From: Bacillus aquiflavi
GTDB lineage: Bacteria > Bacillota > Bacilli > Bacillales > Cytobacillaceae
Direction: 5' to 3'
DNA length: 64,000 nt
Assembly (NCBI RefSeq): GCF_019915265.1
Contig: NZ_CP082780.1
Span: 2,976,001-3,040,000 of the forward strand
The position numbers and the translations under genes are program-made. Each line of letters starts with the position of its first letter. Positions within the stretch are counted from its first letter, which is position 1. Below are positions 39,776 to 49,428 of this stretch, one piece after another. Below the pieces are notes generated by a model that had not been told where the DNA came from, did no database searches, and saw only the letters and a list, made by a program, of their open reading frames with translations.

Positions 39776-40119
39776 ACGTTTCCCCCTTGTTAGCTCTTAT
39801 AATAAAAATAGTCTAAGCTCATTTAGATTCATGTTAATGATTGTAACGACATAAAGGATCAAAATAAATTAATAATTAACAATTCACCAAATAGCAGCAA
39901 AAAATTTATATAATAGGTTGGACAGTAGAAAACCTTCTATTGGCTTTGTTATACAGGTCTGTTATCATTCTAATAATATGAAGTGATGAAGTCTAATAAC
40001 ATAACTTGATGAATAAAAAGGAAAAATTCAAAAAGGCAGTTATCTCTTAAGCCTTTTTGAATTTAGATTAATGATCATCTATTTTTTACAAATTCATAGT
40101 TACATTTTAGTAAACCACA
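39776..40119. other. intergenic region with strong hairpin (40024-40064)
   Basis: AAATTCAAAAAGGC and GCCTTTTTGAATTT form a 14-bp stem at 40024-40064, a terminator for minJ. The remainder is AT-rich, and no gene was seen. Confidence 0.7.
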
Positions 40120-41313
40120 TCATTCCCCGGCTGCTTGATCCCACTTTTTTTCTTCTATAAACAAAATGCCGAGTTCATAATGATCGCCTTCATAAAGAGC
40201 GCGCTGGACGAAACGGACTTGACCGTTAACATCAAATACTTCAAGTTTGCAATAAGCTCCGTTGCGTTGCAGTGCTTCATAAAAGCCCTTTTCATCTTGT
40301 ACAGCGATCCCATTTACTTTCGTAATTAGTTCTCCTGTCTTTAATGCCATTCTGTATGCAGGAGAGTCTGGAATAATATCTAAAATCATTAAGCCTTGAT
40401 TTTGTCTTGAATAATAAAAAGGCAACGTTTCTTCTTTCAACCGCTGAAGCAGTGTAATAGTCGCCCGGCCAATAATAATCAAAGCAACAGTAATAATCGA
40501 AACAATTGGAACAAAGTAACCAACGATTGCTAATCCTGTCGCAATGAGACCTAGCCAAATAATCCTTAATCCATAAAAGCGAATTGATTCTTTAGGGAGC
40601 ATTCCTTGTATTTTCTGAGAAAAACCAACTGCAAACGGTACTAAAAAAATAGAATATGTAGTGTCTCCTATTGAAAAGACAGGCCACCACGACATCGCCT
40701 GTAAGGGATCACCAGGGATTAGCAGAAACACCGGAACAACCCAAAGCCTTTTCGCTTCATGAATCCCAACTTGAAAACCACGCTTGCTCTTTACGAGTTT
40801 GGGAGACGTTTTTTTACTGCCTTTTTTTAATATGAGAATAGCTTCTCCAATAATGAGCAGAGCTAATAATAATGCTACAGAAGGATAAACTTTTTCATCG
40901 ATAGCCGAAAAGGATGTTTGAAAGAAAGGAATTGTCAATCCTTCTTGATTCCCGATGAAGATGAGGGCAAAAAAGGCGAAACCTACAGTATACGCTGGAG
41001 AAAGCAAGCGTATATGAGTCGTTAAGCTAAACAACACTGTAAACAATCCGATTAAAATAATGGCAGCAAACGGTACTGGAATCCCTACAACTAACGTAAC
41101 GATTGAAATAAATAAGCCTACTAAAATACCAATTGAAAACAAATAGCGCAATTCTAAATAAGCATCGTGAATGCGAGTGTTAAAATCCCGTCTTTCCCGT
41201 TTTACACGTCGAATTCCTAATAATCCTGCTAAAATAATGGAAAAATAGAACACGGGATGGAGAAAAATTTTACTTGTTCCTCTTAAAATTTCTATTAACC
41301 ATGCTTCTATCAA
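40120..41313 (-). CDS. minJ: PDZ-domain cell-division protein MinJ
   Basis: Membrane protein linking DivIVA to MinCD at the division site in B. subtilis. The 397-residue product has about eight hydrophobic segments up to residue 300. A PDZ domain follows (about 300-375; GLMILDIIPDSPAYRMALKT, GELITKVNGIAV). Start appears to be TTG. Location beside ctpB and ftsEX matches B. subtilis minJ (yvjD, swrAA). Confidence 0.88.
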   Translation of the reverse strand: MIEAWLIEILRGTSKIFLHPVFYFSIILAGLLGIRRVKRERRDFNTRIHDAYLELRYLFSIGILVGLFISIVTLVVGIPVPFAAIILIGLFTVLFSLTTHIRLLSPAYTVGFAFFALIFIGNQEGLTIPFFQTSFSAIDEKVYPSVALLLALLIIGEAILILKKGSKKTSPKLVKSKRGFQVGIHEAKRLWVVPVFLLIPGDPLQAMSWWPVFSIGDTTYSIFLVPFAVGFSQKIQGMLPKESIRFYGLRIIWLGLIATGLAIVGYFVPIVSIITVALIIIGRATITLLQRLKEETLPFYYSRQNQGLMILDIIPDSPAYRMALKTGELITKVNGIAVQDEKGFYEALQRNGAYCKLEVFDVNGQVRFVQRALYEGDHYELGILFIEEKKWDQAAGE

Positions 41314-41545
41314 TCCTCGCCACCATCCTCTTCGAGTATATGGATATTTCTAAAAAAATTTAATTAAGTTAATGCAACACAAGGATGATTCTTTTTTATT
41401 TTATCAAAATTGACTGTTTATTAGTAGGGAAACTTATTTCTGTTAACATAATTTTGAAGTTTTTATTAGATTTTCTGTAATAAAAGTTTTTCTACTATTA
41501 AAATGAAGTTTTCGCTTCTATTTCGTTAGTATTCTTCCATATAAA

Positions 41546-41574
41546 TGACAGGCACTTATCTCAAGTGCCTGTCA
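41546..41574 (-). terminator. terminator after ctpB
   Basis: TGACAGGCACTT/AAGTGCCTGTCA perfect 12-bp stem with a 5-base loop, 7 bases behind the ctpB stop. Confidence 0.8.
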
Positions 41575-41581
41575 AATTCAT

Positions 41582-43054
41582 TCACTGACTTAATACTTTC
41601 ACAGCCGTGTTTAGTTGAATATCGTTTTTTCGTTTTTTTCGATTACGAACTTCTTCAAAAACAGTTTCTTCAAGCGCTCCTGCTGTTTTCTCGTCGATTG
41701 TTCCGCTCGTATTCAAACCTTTTTGCTTTTGGAACGCTCGAACAGCTGTCTCAGTTTGTTCACTAAAGTATCCGTCTACACGACCTGGCTCAAAACCTAA
41801 ACCTTTTAAAATTTCCTGTGCATTCTTCACTTGCTCATTGTTCATATCCTTTTTTAACTCTTTTTCTACTTGAACTGGATGAACATGAAATATTTCAGGC
41901 TGAGAAACTTCGATTGTCGGCTCGATTCCCTTTTTATGAATCCAGTTCCCATCAGGTGTAAGCCATTTTAATAAAGTAAGTTTTATACTGCTTCCATCCC
42001 CCATTTGTACTTCCTGTTGGACAGTCCCTTTTCCAAATGTCTTTTCACCAATTAAATCGTAGCCCCCCGCTTCTTTTAAAGCACCTGCCATAATTTCGGA
42101 AGCTGAAGCACTTCCATTATCAATTAAAACAGCGACTGGATAACTTTTTGGTTTTTTTAAGCTGGAAAAGTAACGACTTTTTTCTCCATTACGTGTTTCT
42201 GTCTGAACGTATGGTTTACTATCAGTCACAAGTTCTTTTAATATTTCTTCCACACTGGAAAGTAGACCGCCGGGGTTTCCGCGCACATCTATTAAAAGTC
42301 CATCAATTTTCTTTTTCTCTAATGTCTTTAAATGCTTTTTAAAATCAGCTGCCGTATTTTTTGAAAAAGATGTTAATTCAATATAACCAATTTTTTTATC
42401 GTTTTCTTTCATAATATCTGAAAAAACAGTCTCATATGGAATTTCATCACGGACAACCTCTACTGTAATCGGTTCTATTAATCCATTACGTAAAATTTCA
42501 AGCTTGACTACCGTTCCTTTTTCTCCACGAATTTTTAAGGTAGCTTCATAAAGATCCAGTCCTTCTATTGATTCTCCATCAATTGATAATATTTGATCTT
42601 TCGGCTTTAATCCTGATTTTTCAGCTGGCGAATCTTTAAACGGTGAAACAATAATGACTTTGCCATCTACCATGCTTACTTCGGCCCCAATTCCTTCAAA
42701 TGAAGAGTCAAGAGAATCATTAAACTGTTGCGATGTTTCTTTATCCATATAAACTGAGTACGGATCTTCGAGAGTTGATAACATCCCCTGAATTGCCCCT
42801 TCGACTAGCTGCTCCTTTTCTACCTTTTCAACAAACTCATTTAAAATCAAATCGTAAGCTTGTTCAACCTTTTTTAATTCATCTTCACTTGTGTCAGTTG
42901 TGCTGGATTTTTCGGTTCCATACTGAGCTGATTTTCGCTCTAACTCAGAATGATTTTCAACATCCTTTTTCAACCAACTCATACCGACATATGTACCGCC
43001 AGCACCTGTTAGCAGTGAACATGCCATTAAAAATGCAACCCATTTTCGCTTCAT
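41582..43054 (-). CDS. ctpB: carboxy-terminal processing protease CtpB
   Basis: Exported S41 serine protease; in B. subtilis CtpB cleaves SpoIVFA and SpoIVFB-pathway partners during sporulation. The 490 residues contain an N-terminal anchor, a PDZ domain (about 95-175; GIGAEVSMVDGKVIIVSPF) and the protease core. The catalytic Ser is in IDNGSASASEIMAG and Lys in GEKTFGKGTVQ. A C-terminal peptidoglycan-binding repeat (AQEILKGLGFEPGRVDGYFS) completes it. Divided from minJ by a terminator. Confidence 0.94.
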   Translation of the reverse strand: MKRKWVAFLMACSLLTGAGGTYVGMSWLKKDVENHSELERKSAQYGTEKSSTTDTSEDELKKVEQAYDLILNEFVEKVEKEQLVEGAIQGMLSTLEDPYSVYMDKETSQQFNDSLDSSFEGIGAEVSMVDGKVIIVSPFKDSPAEKSGLKPKDQILSIDGESIEGLDLYEATLKIRGEKGTVVKLEILRNGLIEPITVEVVRDEIPYETVFSDIMKENDKKIGYIELTSFSKNTAADFKKHLKTLEKKKIDGLLIDVRGNPGGLLSSVEEILKELVTDSKPYVQTETRNGEKSRYFSSLKKPKSYPVAVLIDNGSASASEIMAGALKEAGGYDLIGEKTFGKGTVQQEVQMGDGSSIKLTLLKWLTPDGNWIHKKGIEPTIEVSQPEIFHVHPVQVEKELKKDMNNEQVKNAQEILKGLGFEPGRVDGYFSEQTETAVRAFQKQKGLNTSGTIDEKTAGALEETVFEEVRNRKKRKNDIQLNTAVKVLSQ

Positions 43055-43225
43055 GCCTCGACCTCCACTTGTTGACCAATGTATGCTTCAAAATAATTCG
43101 ACACTCCTGTGGATTAAACCTTTTTTGATAATGAAATTGATCAAAAAGATATGCAATCCCTCTGTTCATTCAATATATGTGCAATTTGGACAAGATATGA
43201 ATGGTTGATTGTTACTTTTAAAAAA

Positions 43226-43996
43226 TTAATGGAATTTAAACACAATCATACTTAACGAACCATATCGATAACCCCGATAAATAATACTTGCCTTTTTCAT
43301 ATTGTCTGCGCTTCCCATCGCCATAAATAATGGGATGAAGTGTTCATTTCGCGGAACTGCCCGTTTCGCATGCGGTGCTTCTTCTTCATAATTAAATAGA
43401 GACTTCGTATCCCATTTAAGGACTTGATCAATAACCCAACTATCAAACTCAAATGACCACTGATACGGCTCGGTTTCCCCCCAACCAATTTCACGAAGGT
43501 TATGCGTAATTCCTCCACTGCCAATAATTAAAACATTGTCTTCACGTAATTGCTGTAATGCATGACCAATCAAATATTGCTCTTTAGGTTGTAAATTTGG
43601 ACTTACAGAAATATTAATGACTGGAATATCCGCTTCGGGATACATATGCTTTAAAATCACCCAAACACCGTGGTCAAGTCCGCGCGTTTTATTTCCTCGT
43701 ACTTGAAGTCCATTTTCCCCAAACAAACCGATTATTTTTTCTGCTATTTGTTTATCTCCTCTTGCACGATAGTCAATTTGATATAATTCAGCTGGGAAAC
43801 CCATAAAATCATAGATCGTCTCATAAATTTCATCCGTTACACTGACCGATAATATACTGCTTTCCCAATGTGCAGAAAAAACGACAATTGCCTTTGGCTT
43901 CGGATAAGATTTTCCGAGTTCCTGTAAACATTTCGTATACTCATTATTTTCAATCGCTAAAGTTGGCGCACCGTGACTTACAAATAAAGCTGGCAT
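43226..43996 (-). CDS. DODA-type extradiol aromatic ring-opening dioxygenase family
   Basis: LigB-fold enzyme of 256 residues, close to the YgiD/4,5-DOPA dioxygenase group. Probable metal ligands are in MPALFVSHGAPTLAIE (His), VVFSAHWES (His), LDHGVWVILKHMYPEADIPV and SGGITHNLREIGWG (His). I chose the ATG at 43996 behind AGGGTGA, which starts like homologues. It sits alone between ctpB and the EnvC-like gene. Physiological substrate unknown. Confidence 0.88.
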   Translation of the reverse strand: MPALFVSHGAPTLAIENNEYTKCLQELGKSYPKPKAIVVFSAHWESSILSVSVTDEIYETIYDFMGFPAELYQIDYRARGDKQIAEKIIGLFGENGLQVRGNKTRGLDHGVWVILKHMYPEADIPVINISVSPNLQPKEQYLIGHALQQLREDNVLIIGSGGITHNLREIGWGETEPYQWSFEFDSWVIDQVLKWDTKSLFNYEEEAPHAKRAVPRNEHFIPLFMAMGSADNMKKASIIYRGYRYGSLSMIVFKFH

Positions 43997-44072
43997 CAAG
44001 TTAATCACCCTATTTTAATCGTTTATTTCAATTATATTTCTTAACAATGATATTTCAAGCAATATAAATAGA

Positions 44073-44106
44073 AAGCTGGAGGATACATGATTGTATCCTC
44101 CAGCTT
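44073..44106 (-). terminator. terminator after EnvC-like gene
   Basis: AAGCTGGAGGATACA/TGTATCCTCCAGCTT, a perfect 15-bp stem with a short loop, 19 bases behind the stop. Confidence 0.85.
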
Positions 44107-44125
44107 ACGTTTATTATCTAATATA

Positions 44126-45463
44126 TTAAAGCGGATCGACGGCATTAGATTTTGATCCATTCCATGGTCCTTCATGAATCTCAAAGTGTAAATGCTGTCC
44201 TCTAGAATCTCCTGTATTACCCATGTAACCGATAAACTGTCCTTTTGAAACCCGCTGATCATCCTGAACAAATCTACTATCGAGATGAGCATAAACGGTT
44301 GTGTAAACTTTTCCATTAATAGAGTGAGAAATAAACACAGCATGACCGTAACTATCCGAATAGTAAGAGCGAATCACAACTCCATCTGCAGCAGCAACGA
44401 CTGGAACAGTACCACGCTTTGCAATATCAATTCCTCTATGGAAACCACCCCAACGAGGTCCATAATAAGATGATATATACCCACTAGCTGGTCTTGTAAA
44501 AATCCCGCTTGAAACCGGTGGTGCAGCTGAAACATTTTTGCCGCCTCCACCATTATTTCCGCCGCTGCTCTTTGGTTGAGCTTTAGCTGAAGCTTGGGCT
44601 TGTCCGTTCCCTTGTTCCTTTGCTTGAGCCTGAGCTTGTGCTCTTGCTGCTGCTTCAGCTTCTGCACGGCGCTTCGCTTCTTCCTCAAGACGCTTTTCTT
44701 CTAATTGAATCGCTTGTTGGATTGCTGCTTCTTGGGCAGCTAAAATCTCCTCTTCCTCTTTTAAAGAGAGCTTTTCTTGTTCCGTTTGCTGTTCTTGAAC
44801 CTTCAGTTTCGCCATAAATGCATCTTTTTCAGCACGTTGTTTTTCTAAAGTTTTTTGCATTTCTTGAAGCTCGCTGCGCATAGTCTCTAATTGAGCAAGC
44901 TCATCTTCCATTTTCTTTTGTAATTCTTCTAATGTTTGTTGGTCTTCTTTATGCTGTGTTAAAATATCTTGATCTGCTTCCATAATCGTGTTAACTGCAC
45001 CAACACGATCAATAAAATCACTAAAGCTTTTAGCGCCAAGCAGAACATCTAAATAGCTAACTGCCCCGCCGCCTTCTTGGAATGAACGAGCGCGATCTTT
45101 TAACAGTTCATTTCGTTTGTCAATTCGGGCAACTAGATCAGAAATGTCGCCTTTAAGCTTTTCAATTTCTTTAGTTTTGTCTTCGATTTGTTTATTTTTC
45201 TCTGCAATTTTTTCATTCGTTTCGTTAATTGATGTATCAATCCGTTGAATTTCTTGTTTAATCTTTTCTTGCTCAGCTTGCAGACGCTTTATTTCTAAAT
45301 CTGCCTTATTAATATCTGCATTTACACCTGAACGATCTTGTTGAACTTTATTTCTCTTCGATTGCAAATCTTTCAATGACTCTGCAGAAGCTGTATCTCC
45401 TGCTATTAAACTACTAAAACCAACTGTTGCTGCGATTGTAAATGTTAGAACCGAACGTTTCAA
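44126..45463 (-). CDS. EnvC-like murein hydrolase activator (coiled coil + M23)
   Basis: Exported protein of 445 residues. A signal peptide (about 1-27, ending ASAES) is followed by a long coiled coil (about 30-290; rich in Glu, Lys, Gln) with an inner segment SYLDVLLGAKSFSDFIDRVG. A low-complexity Ala/Gln linker (about 270-310) leads to a C-terminal LytM/M23 domain with GFHRGIDIA (HxxxD) and GQHLHFEI (HxH), so it keeps the metal ligands. It lies next to ftsX-ftsE, which in Bacillus control a peptidoglycan hydrolase, so joint action is likely. Confidence 0.9.
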   Translation of the reverse strand: MKRSVLTFTIAATVGFSSLIAGDTASAESLKDLQSKRNKVQQDRSGVNADINKADLEIKRLQAEQEKIKQEIQRIDTSINETNEKIAEKNKQIEDKTKEIEKLKGDISDLVARIDKRNELLKDRARSFQEGGGAVSYLDVLLGAKSFSDFIDRVGAVNTIMEADQDILTQHKEDQQTLEELQKKMEDELAQLETMRSELQEMQKTLEKQRAEKDAFMAKLKVQEQQTEQEKLSLKEEEEILAAQEAAIQQAIQLEEKRLEEEAKRRAEAEAAARAQAQAQAKEQGNGQAQASAKAQPKSSGGNNGGGGKNVSAAPPVSSGIFTRPASGYISSYYGPRWGGFHRGIDIAKRGTVPVVAAADGVVIRSYYSDSYGHAVFISHSINGKVYTTVYAHLDSRFVQDDQRVSKGQFIGYMGNTGDSRGQHLHFEIHEGPWNGSKSNAVDPL

Positions 45464-45636
45464 AATTATTTCTCCTTCCTAATCTAAAGTTTTATATTAT
45501 GTTCCTTTGCCTAAGACAAGAGCTGATCATTTTATATGTAAGGTAAAATGATGTGAAACATTTTAAAATCATTTTACGTCTATAGTTACAAGGATTTAAT
45601 AGAGGGACGGAACCTTCCCCCCTCCGTTCCTTTTTA

Positions 45637-46530
45637 TTAAATCTTTAAAAATTTTCTAACTGACATTAAACTACCCCAAATTCCAATTAACGCTCCCATT
45701 AAAACGAGAATGGCTGATACTTGATAAATAAATGGAGTAAATTCTAATACTTGAATAAAGTGACCTTCTAATTTTGGTTTAATGTAATCATATGAATAAT
45801 AGTAAGCTGTAGCAACGGTCGCAATCGGTATGATTGAACCTAAAATACCTATCCATAATCCTTCTAAAAAGAAAGGCCAGCGGATAAAGGCATTTGTCGC
45901 ACCTACTAATCTCATAATTTCAATTTCCTTTTGTCTTGCTAAAATCGTCAATTTAATTGTATTTGAAATTAAAAATGCGGCTGTAAACAACAAACCTATA
46001 ATTAGCACAAGACCGACATTTCGGCTTAGTTCAACTACTTTGAATAGCTTTTCAACTTCTTCTTGACCATACTTTACTTTATTGACATATTCCAGCTCTT
46101 CAATTTTCTTGGAAACTTTCATTGTATCATTAGGATTTTTCGCCTTTACAACGAACACATCCATAAGTGGATTATCTTGTTCAAAGAGTTTGAACGCTTC
46201 CCCTTCTTCGCCAAAGCTTGTAATTAAATGGTCAAGTTCTTCTGATTTTGAAGAGTATTGAACCGATTTTACTTCAGAAATTTGTTCAATCTTTTTTTGT
46301 AAAGCTTGCTGGTCTTCCTCATTTGCAGCTAAATCAACGTGAACGCGGATCTCTACATCTTCCTCAATACTTTTGGCTACATTGTTAAGGTTCATCATGA
46401 TACTGTAAAAGACCCCAACTAAAATGAGCGTTACGGTTACAGCGCTGACAGAAGCAAAGGTCATCCAGCCGTTCCGTCCTAAACTTTTAAAACTTTCCCT
46501 GAAATGACGTCTTACGGTTCTAATCTTCAT
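45637..46530 (-). CDS. ftsX: FtsX, FtsEX transporter-like membrane subunit
   Basis: Membrane partner of FtsE; the complex activates peptidoglycan hydrolases (CwlO in B. subtilis) in wall elongation. The 297-residue product starts MKIRTVRRHFRESFKSLGRN, then GWMTFASVSAVTVTLILVG. It has four membrane segments, a large outer loop after the first one (about 50-170) and the FtsX/MacB-like core ARQKEIEIMRLVGATNAFIR. Start set at 46530, overlapping ftsE by 11 bases; an ATG two codons up is also possible. Confidence 0.93.
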   Translation of the reverse strand: MKIRTVRRHFRESFKSLGRNGWMTFASVSAVTVTLILVGVFYSIMMNLNNVAKSIEEDVEIRVHVDLAANEEDQQALQKKIEQISEVKSVQYSSKSEELDHLITSFGEEGEAFKLFEQDNPLMDVFVVKAKNPNDTMKVSKKIEELEYVNKVKYGQEEVEKLFKVVELSRNVGLVLIIGLLFTAAFLISNTIKLTILARQKEIEIMRLVGATNAFIRWPFFLEGLWIGILGSIIPIATVATAYYYSYDYIKPKLEGHFIQVLEFTPFIYQVSAILVLMGALIGIWGSLMSVRKFLKI

Positions 46531-47206
46531 AGCCATAGTCACCCCGCTCGTCATCTCGGACAATCTTGCCGCCTTCGATTGCAATAACACGATGTCTAAT
46601 CGTATTAACAATTTCTTTATTACGCGTCGCCATTAGAATGGTTGTCCCATTTGCATTAATTTCTTCAAGGATGTTCATAATGCCCCAAGAAGTTTCAGGA
46701 TCAAGGTTTCCAGTAGGTTCATCCGCAATCACTACTTTTGGTGAGTTGACGATTGATCTAGCAATTGAGATTCTCTGTTCTTCTCCTCCAGAGAGCTCAG
46801 TCGGAAGCATTTTAGCTTTGTGCTTTAAACCGACTAGTTCAAGAACATTCATGACACGATCCTCTATAACGTCTGGATGCTCCTCGATTACCTCGAGTGC
46901 AAAGGCAATATTTTCATATACTGTTAAAGTTGGCAACAGCTTAAAATCTTGGAAAACAACACCGATGTTTCTGCGTAATAACGGCACTTTGCTTGATTTT
47001 AATTTAGACAAATTAATATCGTTGACTATAATCGTTCCACTAGTTGCTTTCTCTTCTCTGTACATCATTTTAATAAAAGTAGATTTCCCTGCCCCGCTTG
47101 GACCTACGATATAAACAAACTCGCCTTTTTCAATCTTAATATTAATTCCGTTTATAGCAGTAACGCCGTTAGGGTATTTTTTATATACGTCTTGCATTTC
47201 AATCAT
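46520..47206 (-). CDS. ftsE: FtsE ATPase with unusual signature and H-loop
   Basis: ABC-type ATPase of FtsEX, 228 residues from the ATG at 47206 behind AGGTGAT. Walker A is GPSGAGKST (about 36-44), Walker B VVIADEPTGNLDP. Two substitutions fall on conserved sites: the signature reads LSGGEEQR where LSGGEQQR is usual, and the switch region reads MATRNKEIV where MATHNKEIV is expected, so the H-loop His is Arg. Each needs one base change. Otherwise the protein is full length and well conserved. Activity may be impaired if both are real. Confidence 0.93.
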   Translation of the reverse strand: MIEMQDVYKKYPNGVTAINGINIKIEKGEFVYIVGPSGAGKSTFIKMMYREEKATSGTIIVNDINLSKLKSSKVPLLRRNIGVVFQDFKLLPTLTVYENIAFALEVIEEHPDVIEDRVMNVLELVGLKHKAKMLPTELSGGEEQRISIARSIVNSPKVVIADEPTGNLDPETSWGIMNILEEINANGTTILMATRNKEIVNTIRHRVIAIEGGKIVRDDERGDYGYED

Positions 47207-47218
47207 TTTTATCATCAC

Positions 47219-47679
47219 CTGAAGTCTATTATTAAAGCCCTAAATTCTATTAAATTGTAACTTTGAAATTGCGAGGCGCATGTTTCGCATTGAATTAAAA
47301 AAGGATGAAATACAAATATTCAACAAAATATTCGATTTACATCCATAAACTTTATATTCATTAATTCCAAAACCTATTATAACATCATATATTGTCAAAA
47401 TAACGATAAATAATATTACATTTTCTTTTCAAATAAGTCGCTTATGATATATTCATGTATATAAAAGTAACTAAAAGGAATTAAATTGTTTTTATATGTG
47501 TTTATATAAATTTAATTAACGTTTACTTTTTATGATAAAATAGGTACTTTAAAGAGTAGAAAATACAAAAATTACATACATGTTAAAATGAAGCAGATTG
47601 TAATAAAGTTTTAGTATTTATCCTTCTAAAAAGATTACATTTTACTCAAATCTTCTATTATTACTTCAGTTCATTAAAA
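47219..47679. other. long AT-rich intergenic region upstream of ftsE
   Basis: Together with the repeat and terminator region at 47680-47844 this 632-base gap has no gene. It must hold the ftsE promoter; TTGACA and TATAAT strings occur around 47370-47400 but with poor spacing, so I do not assign one. Confidence 0.4.
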
Positions 47680-47844
47680 AACGCCCTATCTTTATTCGAT
47701 AGAACGTTTCAGACTATTGATAAACGATTGTTTTATTCACTTCTACCAGTACTGTATGCCTCGAATAACAGTACGAGGAACATTTGCTTCATTTTTGACT
47801 TATATAAGTAAAAAACGTTCTATCCTAAGTGGAAGAACGTTTTT
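47680..47844. repeat. intergenic repeat family, copy H, framed by terminator arms
   Basis: The core (47710-47810) starts CAGACTATTGATAAACGATT and is one of the most diverged copies. Left of it lies CGATAGAACGTTT; right of it AAAACGTTCTATCC, then AGAACGTTTTT. GATAGAACGTTT (47698-47709) pairs perfectly with AAACGTTCTATC (47813-47824). AAAAACGTTCT/AGAACGTTTTT (47811-47844) is a perfect terminator for cccB. So terminator arms bracket the repeat, as for copy F. Confidence 0.65.
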
Positions 47845-47850
47845 ATTTTT

Positions 47851-48201
47851 TTATTTCTTTGCTGCTAACCAGTCAGCAACTTGAGAAGCTTCATCGCCTT
47901 TTAATAAGCCACCAGGCATTGAACCTCTTCCATCAGTAATAACTTTTTCAATTTCGTCTTTTGACAATCTAGCACCAACATCATTTAATGCTGGACCCAC
48001 ACCGCCTTCAAGATTACCTCCGTGACAGCTTAAGCATTTAGTTTCATAAAACTTTTCAGCGTCACCAGCTTCTGCAGTTTCCGTTGTTGTTCCTTCATTT
48101 TTACTTTCAGTCATTTTTTTGTTGTCTTCCTTGTCATTTCCACCACAAGCAACTAATACTAGAGACGTGCCCATTAATAATGCTAAAAGCTTTTTCTTCA
48201 C
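47851..48201 (-). CDS. cccB: cytochrome c-551 lipoprotein
   Basis: Small membrane-anchored c-type cytochrome of 116 residues. The lipoprotein signal is MKKKLLALLMGTSLVLVAC with the lipid Cys at 19, followed by a charged flexible linker. The haem site is CLSCH (Cys56, Cys59, His60), and the axial Met is in GRGSMPGG. I chose GTG at 48201, about 9 bases after GGGGG; TTG two codons earlier is too close to the site. Likely electron carrier to a terminal oxidase. Confidence 0.92.
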   Translation of the reverse strand: MKKKLLALLMGTSLVLVACGGNDKEDNKKMTESKNEGTTTETAEAGDAEKFYETKCLSCHGGNLEGGVGPALNDVGARLSKDEIEKVITDGRGSMPGGLLKGDEASQVADWLAAKK

Positions 48202-48252
48202 AGTCAAATCCCCCTTGATTTTTTTACAAAGTATAACTACATTATACCAATA

Positions 48253-49116
48253 TTATACCTTTTTGAAACCCTCTCCAAGAACCTCTGAAGCATCCATAAC
48301 GATGACAAACGCATTCGGATCAATGGTTTTGACCAGTTGTTTCAATTTTGTGAACTCCGTCTGATCAACGACACACATAATAATCGGACGTTTAATATCG
48401 GTATAACCGCCGTATGCTGATAGTTTTGTCACACCACGGTCAATTTTATGCAAAATTTCTTCACGTACTTCATTTTGTTTTGCAGTAATTATGAATGTCA
48501 TTTTCGAACGGCCTAAACCAACTTGAACGAGATCAATCGTTTTACTTGTTACGTAAAGAGCTATTAACGCATACAAACCCCGTTCTATATCAAACACAAC
48601 TGCAGCTGTTATGACAATTAATCCATCAATTAAGGCTACACATGTGCCAAGAGTAAGACCTGTAAATTTATTAAAAATTTGTGCCGCAACATCTGTCCCG
48701 CCTGTCGAACCTTTACCACGGAAGACGATTCCAAGACCGAGACCAACGCCAATCCCACCAAATATCGCACCGAGAAGCGGATCATTCGTCCAAGCATCCA
48801 TATTTTTTGTTAAAAAGACGATAAACGGTAAAAATAATGTACCGATCAATGTTTTAATACCAAACTGTTTCCCAAGAAAAAAGATCCCAGCGAAAAATAG
48901 TGGAATATTGAATGCCCATTGAACGTATGCTGGCTCCCAACTAAATATTGCTTCTAAAATAATGCTAATTCCACTGACGCCACCTGAGGCTACTTTGTTA
49001 GGTAGAAGAAAAGCATTGAATGCAATAGCAATGATAGCCGAGCCTGCAAAAACATTGAGATATTCCAAGATTATCTTCATTTTTGAGTTGTATCGTTGCT
49101 GACTTATTTTTCGCAT
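48253..49116 (-). CDS. yvjA: YitT-family membrane protein YvjA
   Basis: Membrane protein of 287 residues with five or six hydrophobic segments (about 12-195; ASGGVSGISIILEAIF, GKGSTGGTDVAAQIF). A C-terminal cytosolic DUF2179 domain follows (about 205-285; TAYGGYTDIKRPIIMCVVDQ-like). Family function unknown. Order prfB-yvjA-cccB is as in B. subtilis. Confidence 0.9.
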   Translation of the reverse strand: MRKISQQRYNSKMKIILEYLNVFAGSAIIAIAFNAFLLPNKVASGGVSGISIILEAIFSWEPAYVQWAFNIPLFFAGIFFLGKQFGIKTLIGTLFLPFIVFLTKNMDAWTNDPLLGAIFGGIGVGLGLGIVFRGKGSTGGTDVAAQIFNKFTGLTLGTCVALIDGLIVITAAVVFDIERGLYALIALYVTSKTIDLVQVGLGRSKMTFIITAKQNEVREEILHKIDRGVTKLSAYGGYTDIKRPIIMCVVDQTEFTKLKQLVKTIDPNAFVIVMDASEVLGEGFKKV

Positions 49117-49278
49117 TTTTTCTGTCTCCTTCAGGTCGACTTACCGTTGATGTACTATTTTACAATCATTTTTATCGTCGTGAGTATAACATGGAGACTA
49201 TGCATTGTAAATGCCAGCGAGATAGTGTGTTAAAGCAATAATATATTAAAAATTATTTTAAAAAAATATTTCAATTAC

Positions 49279-49372
49279 TAATTGACAAACACTCGATTCT
49301 TCTTGATCAGCTCACAAATAGCAATATTTTTCGTTTTCCTCTTTCTAGTTAGTAGGAGAAAATTACTTTGAA
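49279..49372 (+). repeat. intergenic repeat family, copy I
   Basis: Reads CTAATTGACAAACACTCGAT, TCTTCTTGATCAGCTCA, then TTTTTCGTTTTCCTCTTTCT. Shorter and diverged. It lies between the prfB terminator and yvjA. Confidence 0.5.
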
Positions 49373-49386
49373 CTATTAAGATTTAT

Positions 49387-49423
49387 ACAAACACCACTAC
49401 TTTTTTATCGTAATGGTGTTTGT
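49387..49423 (-). terminator. terminator after prfB
   Basis: ACAAACACCA/TGGTGTTTGT stem with a T-rich loop, just behind the prfB stop at 49429. Confidence 0.75.
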
Positions 49424-49428
49424 CATCA

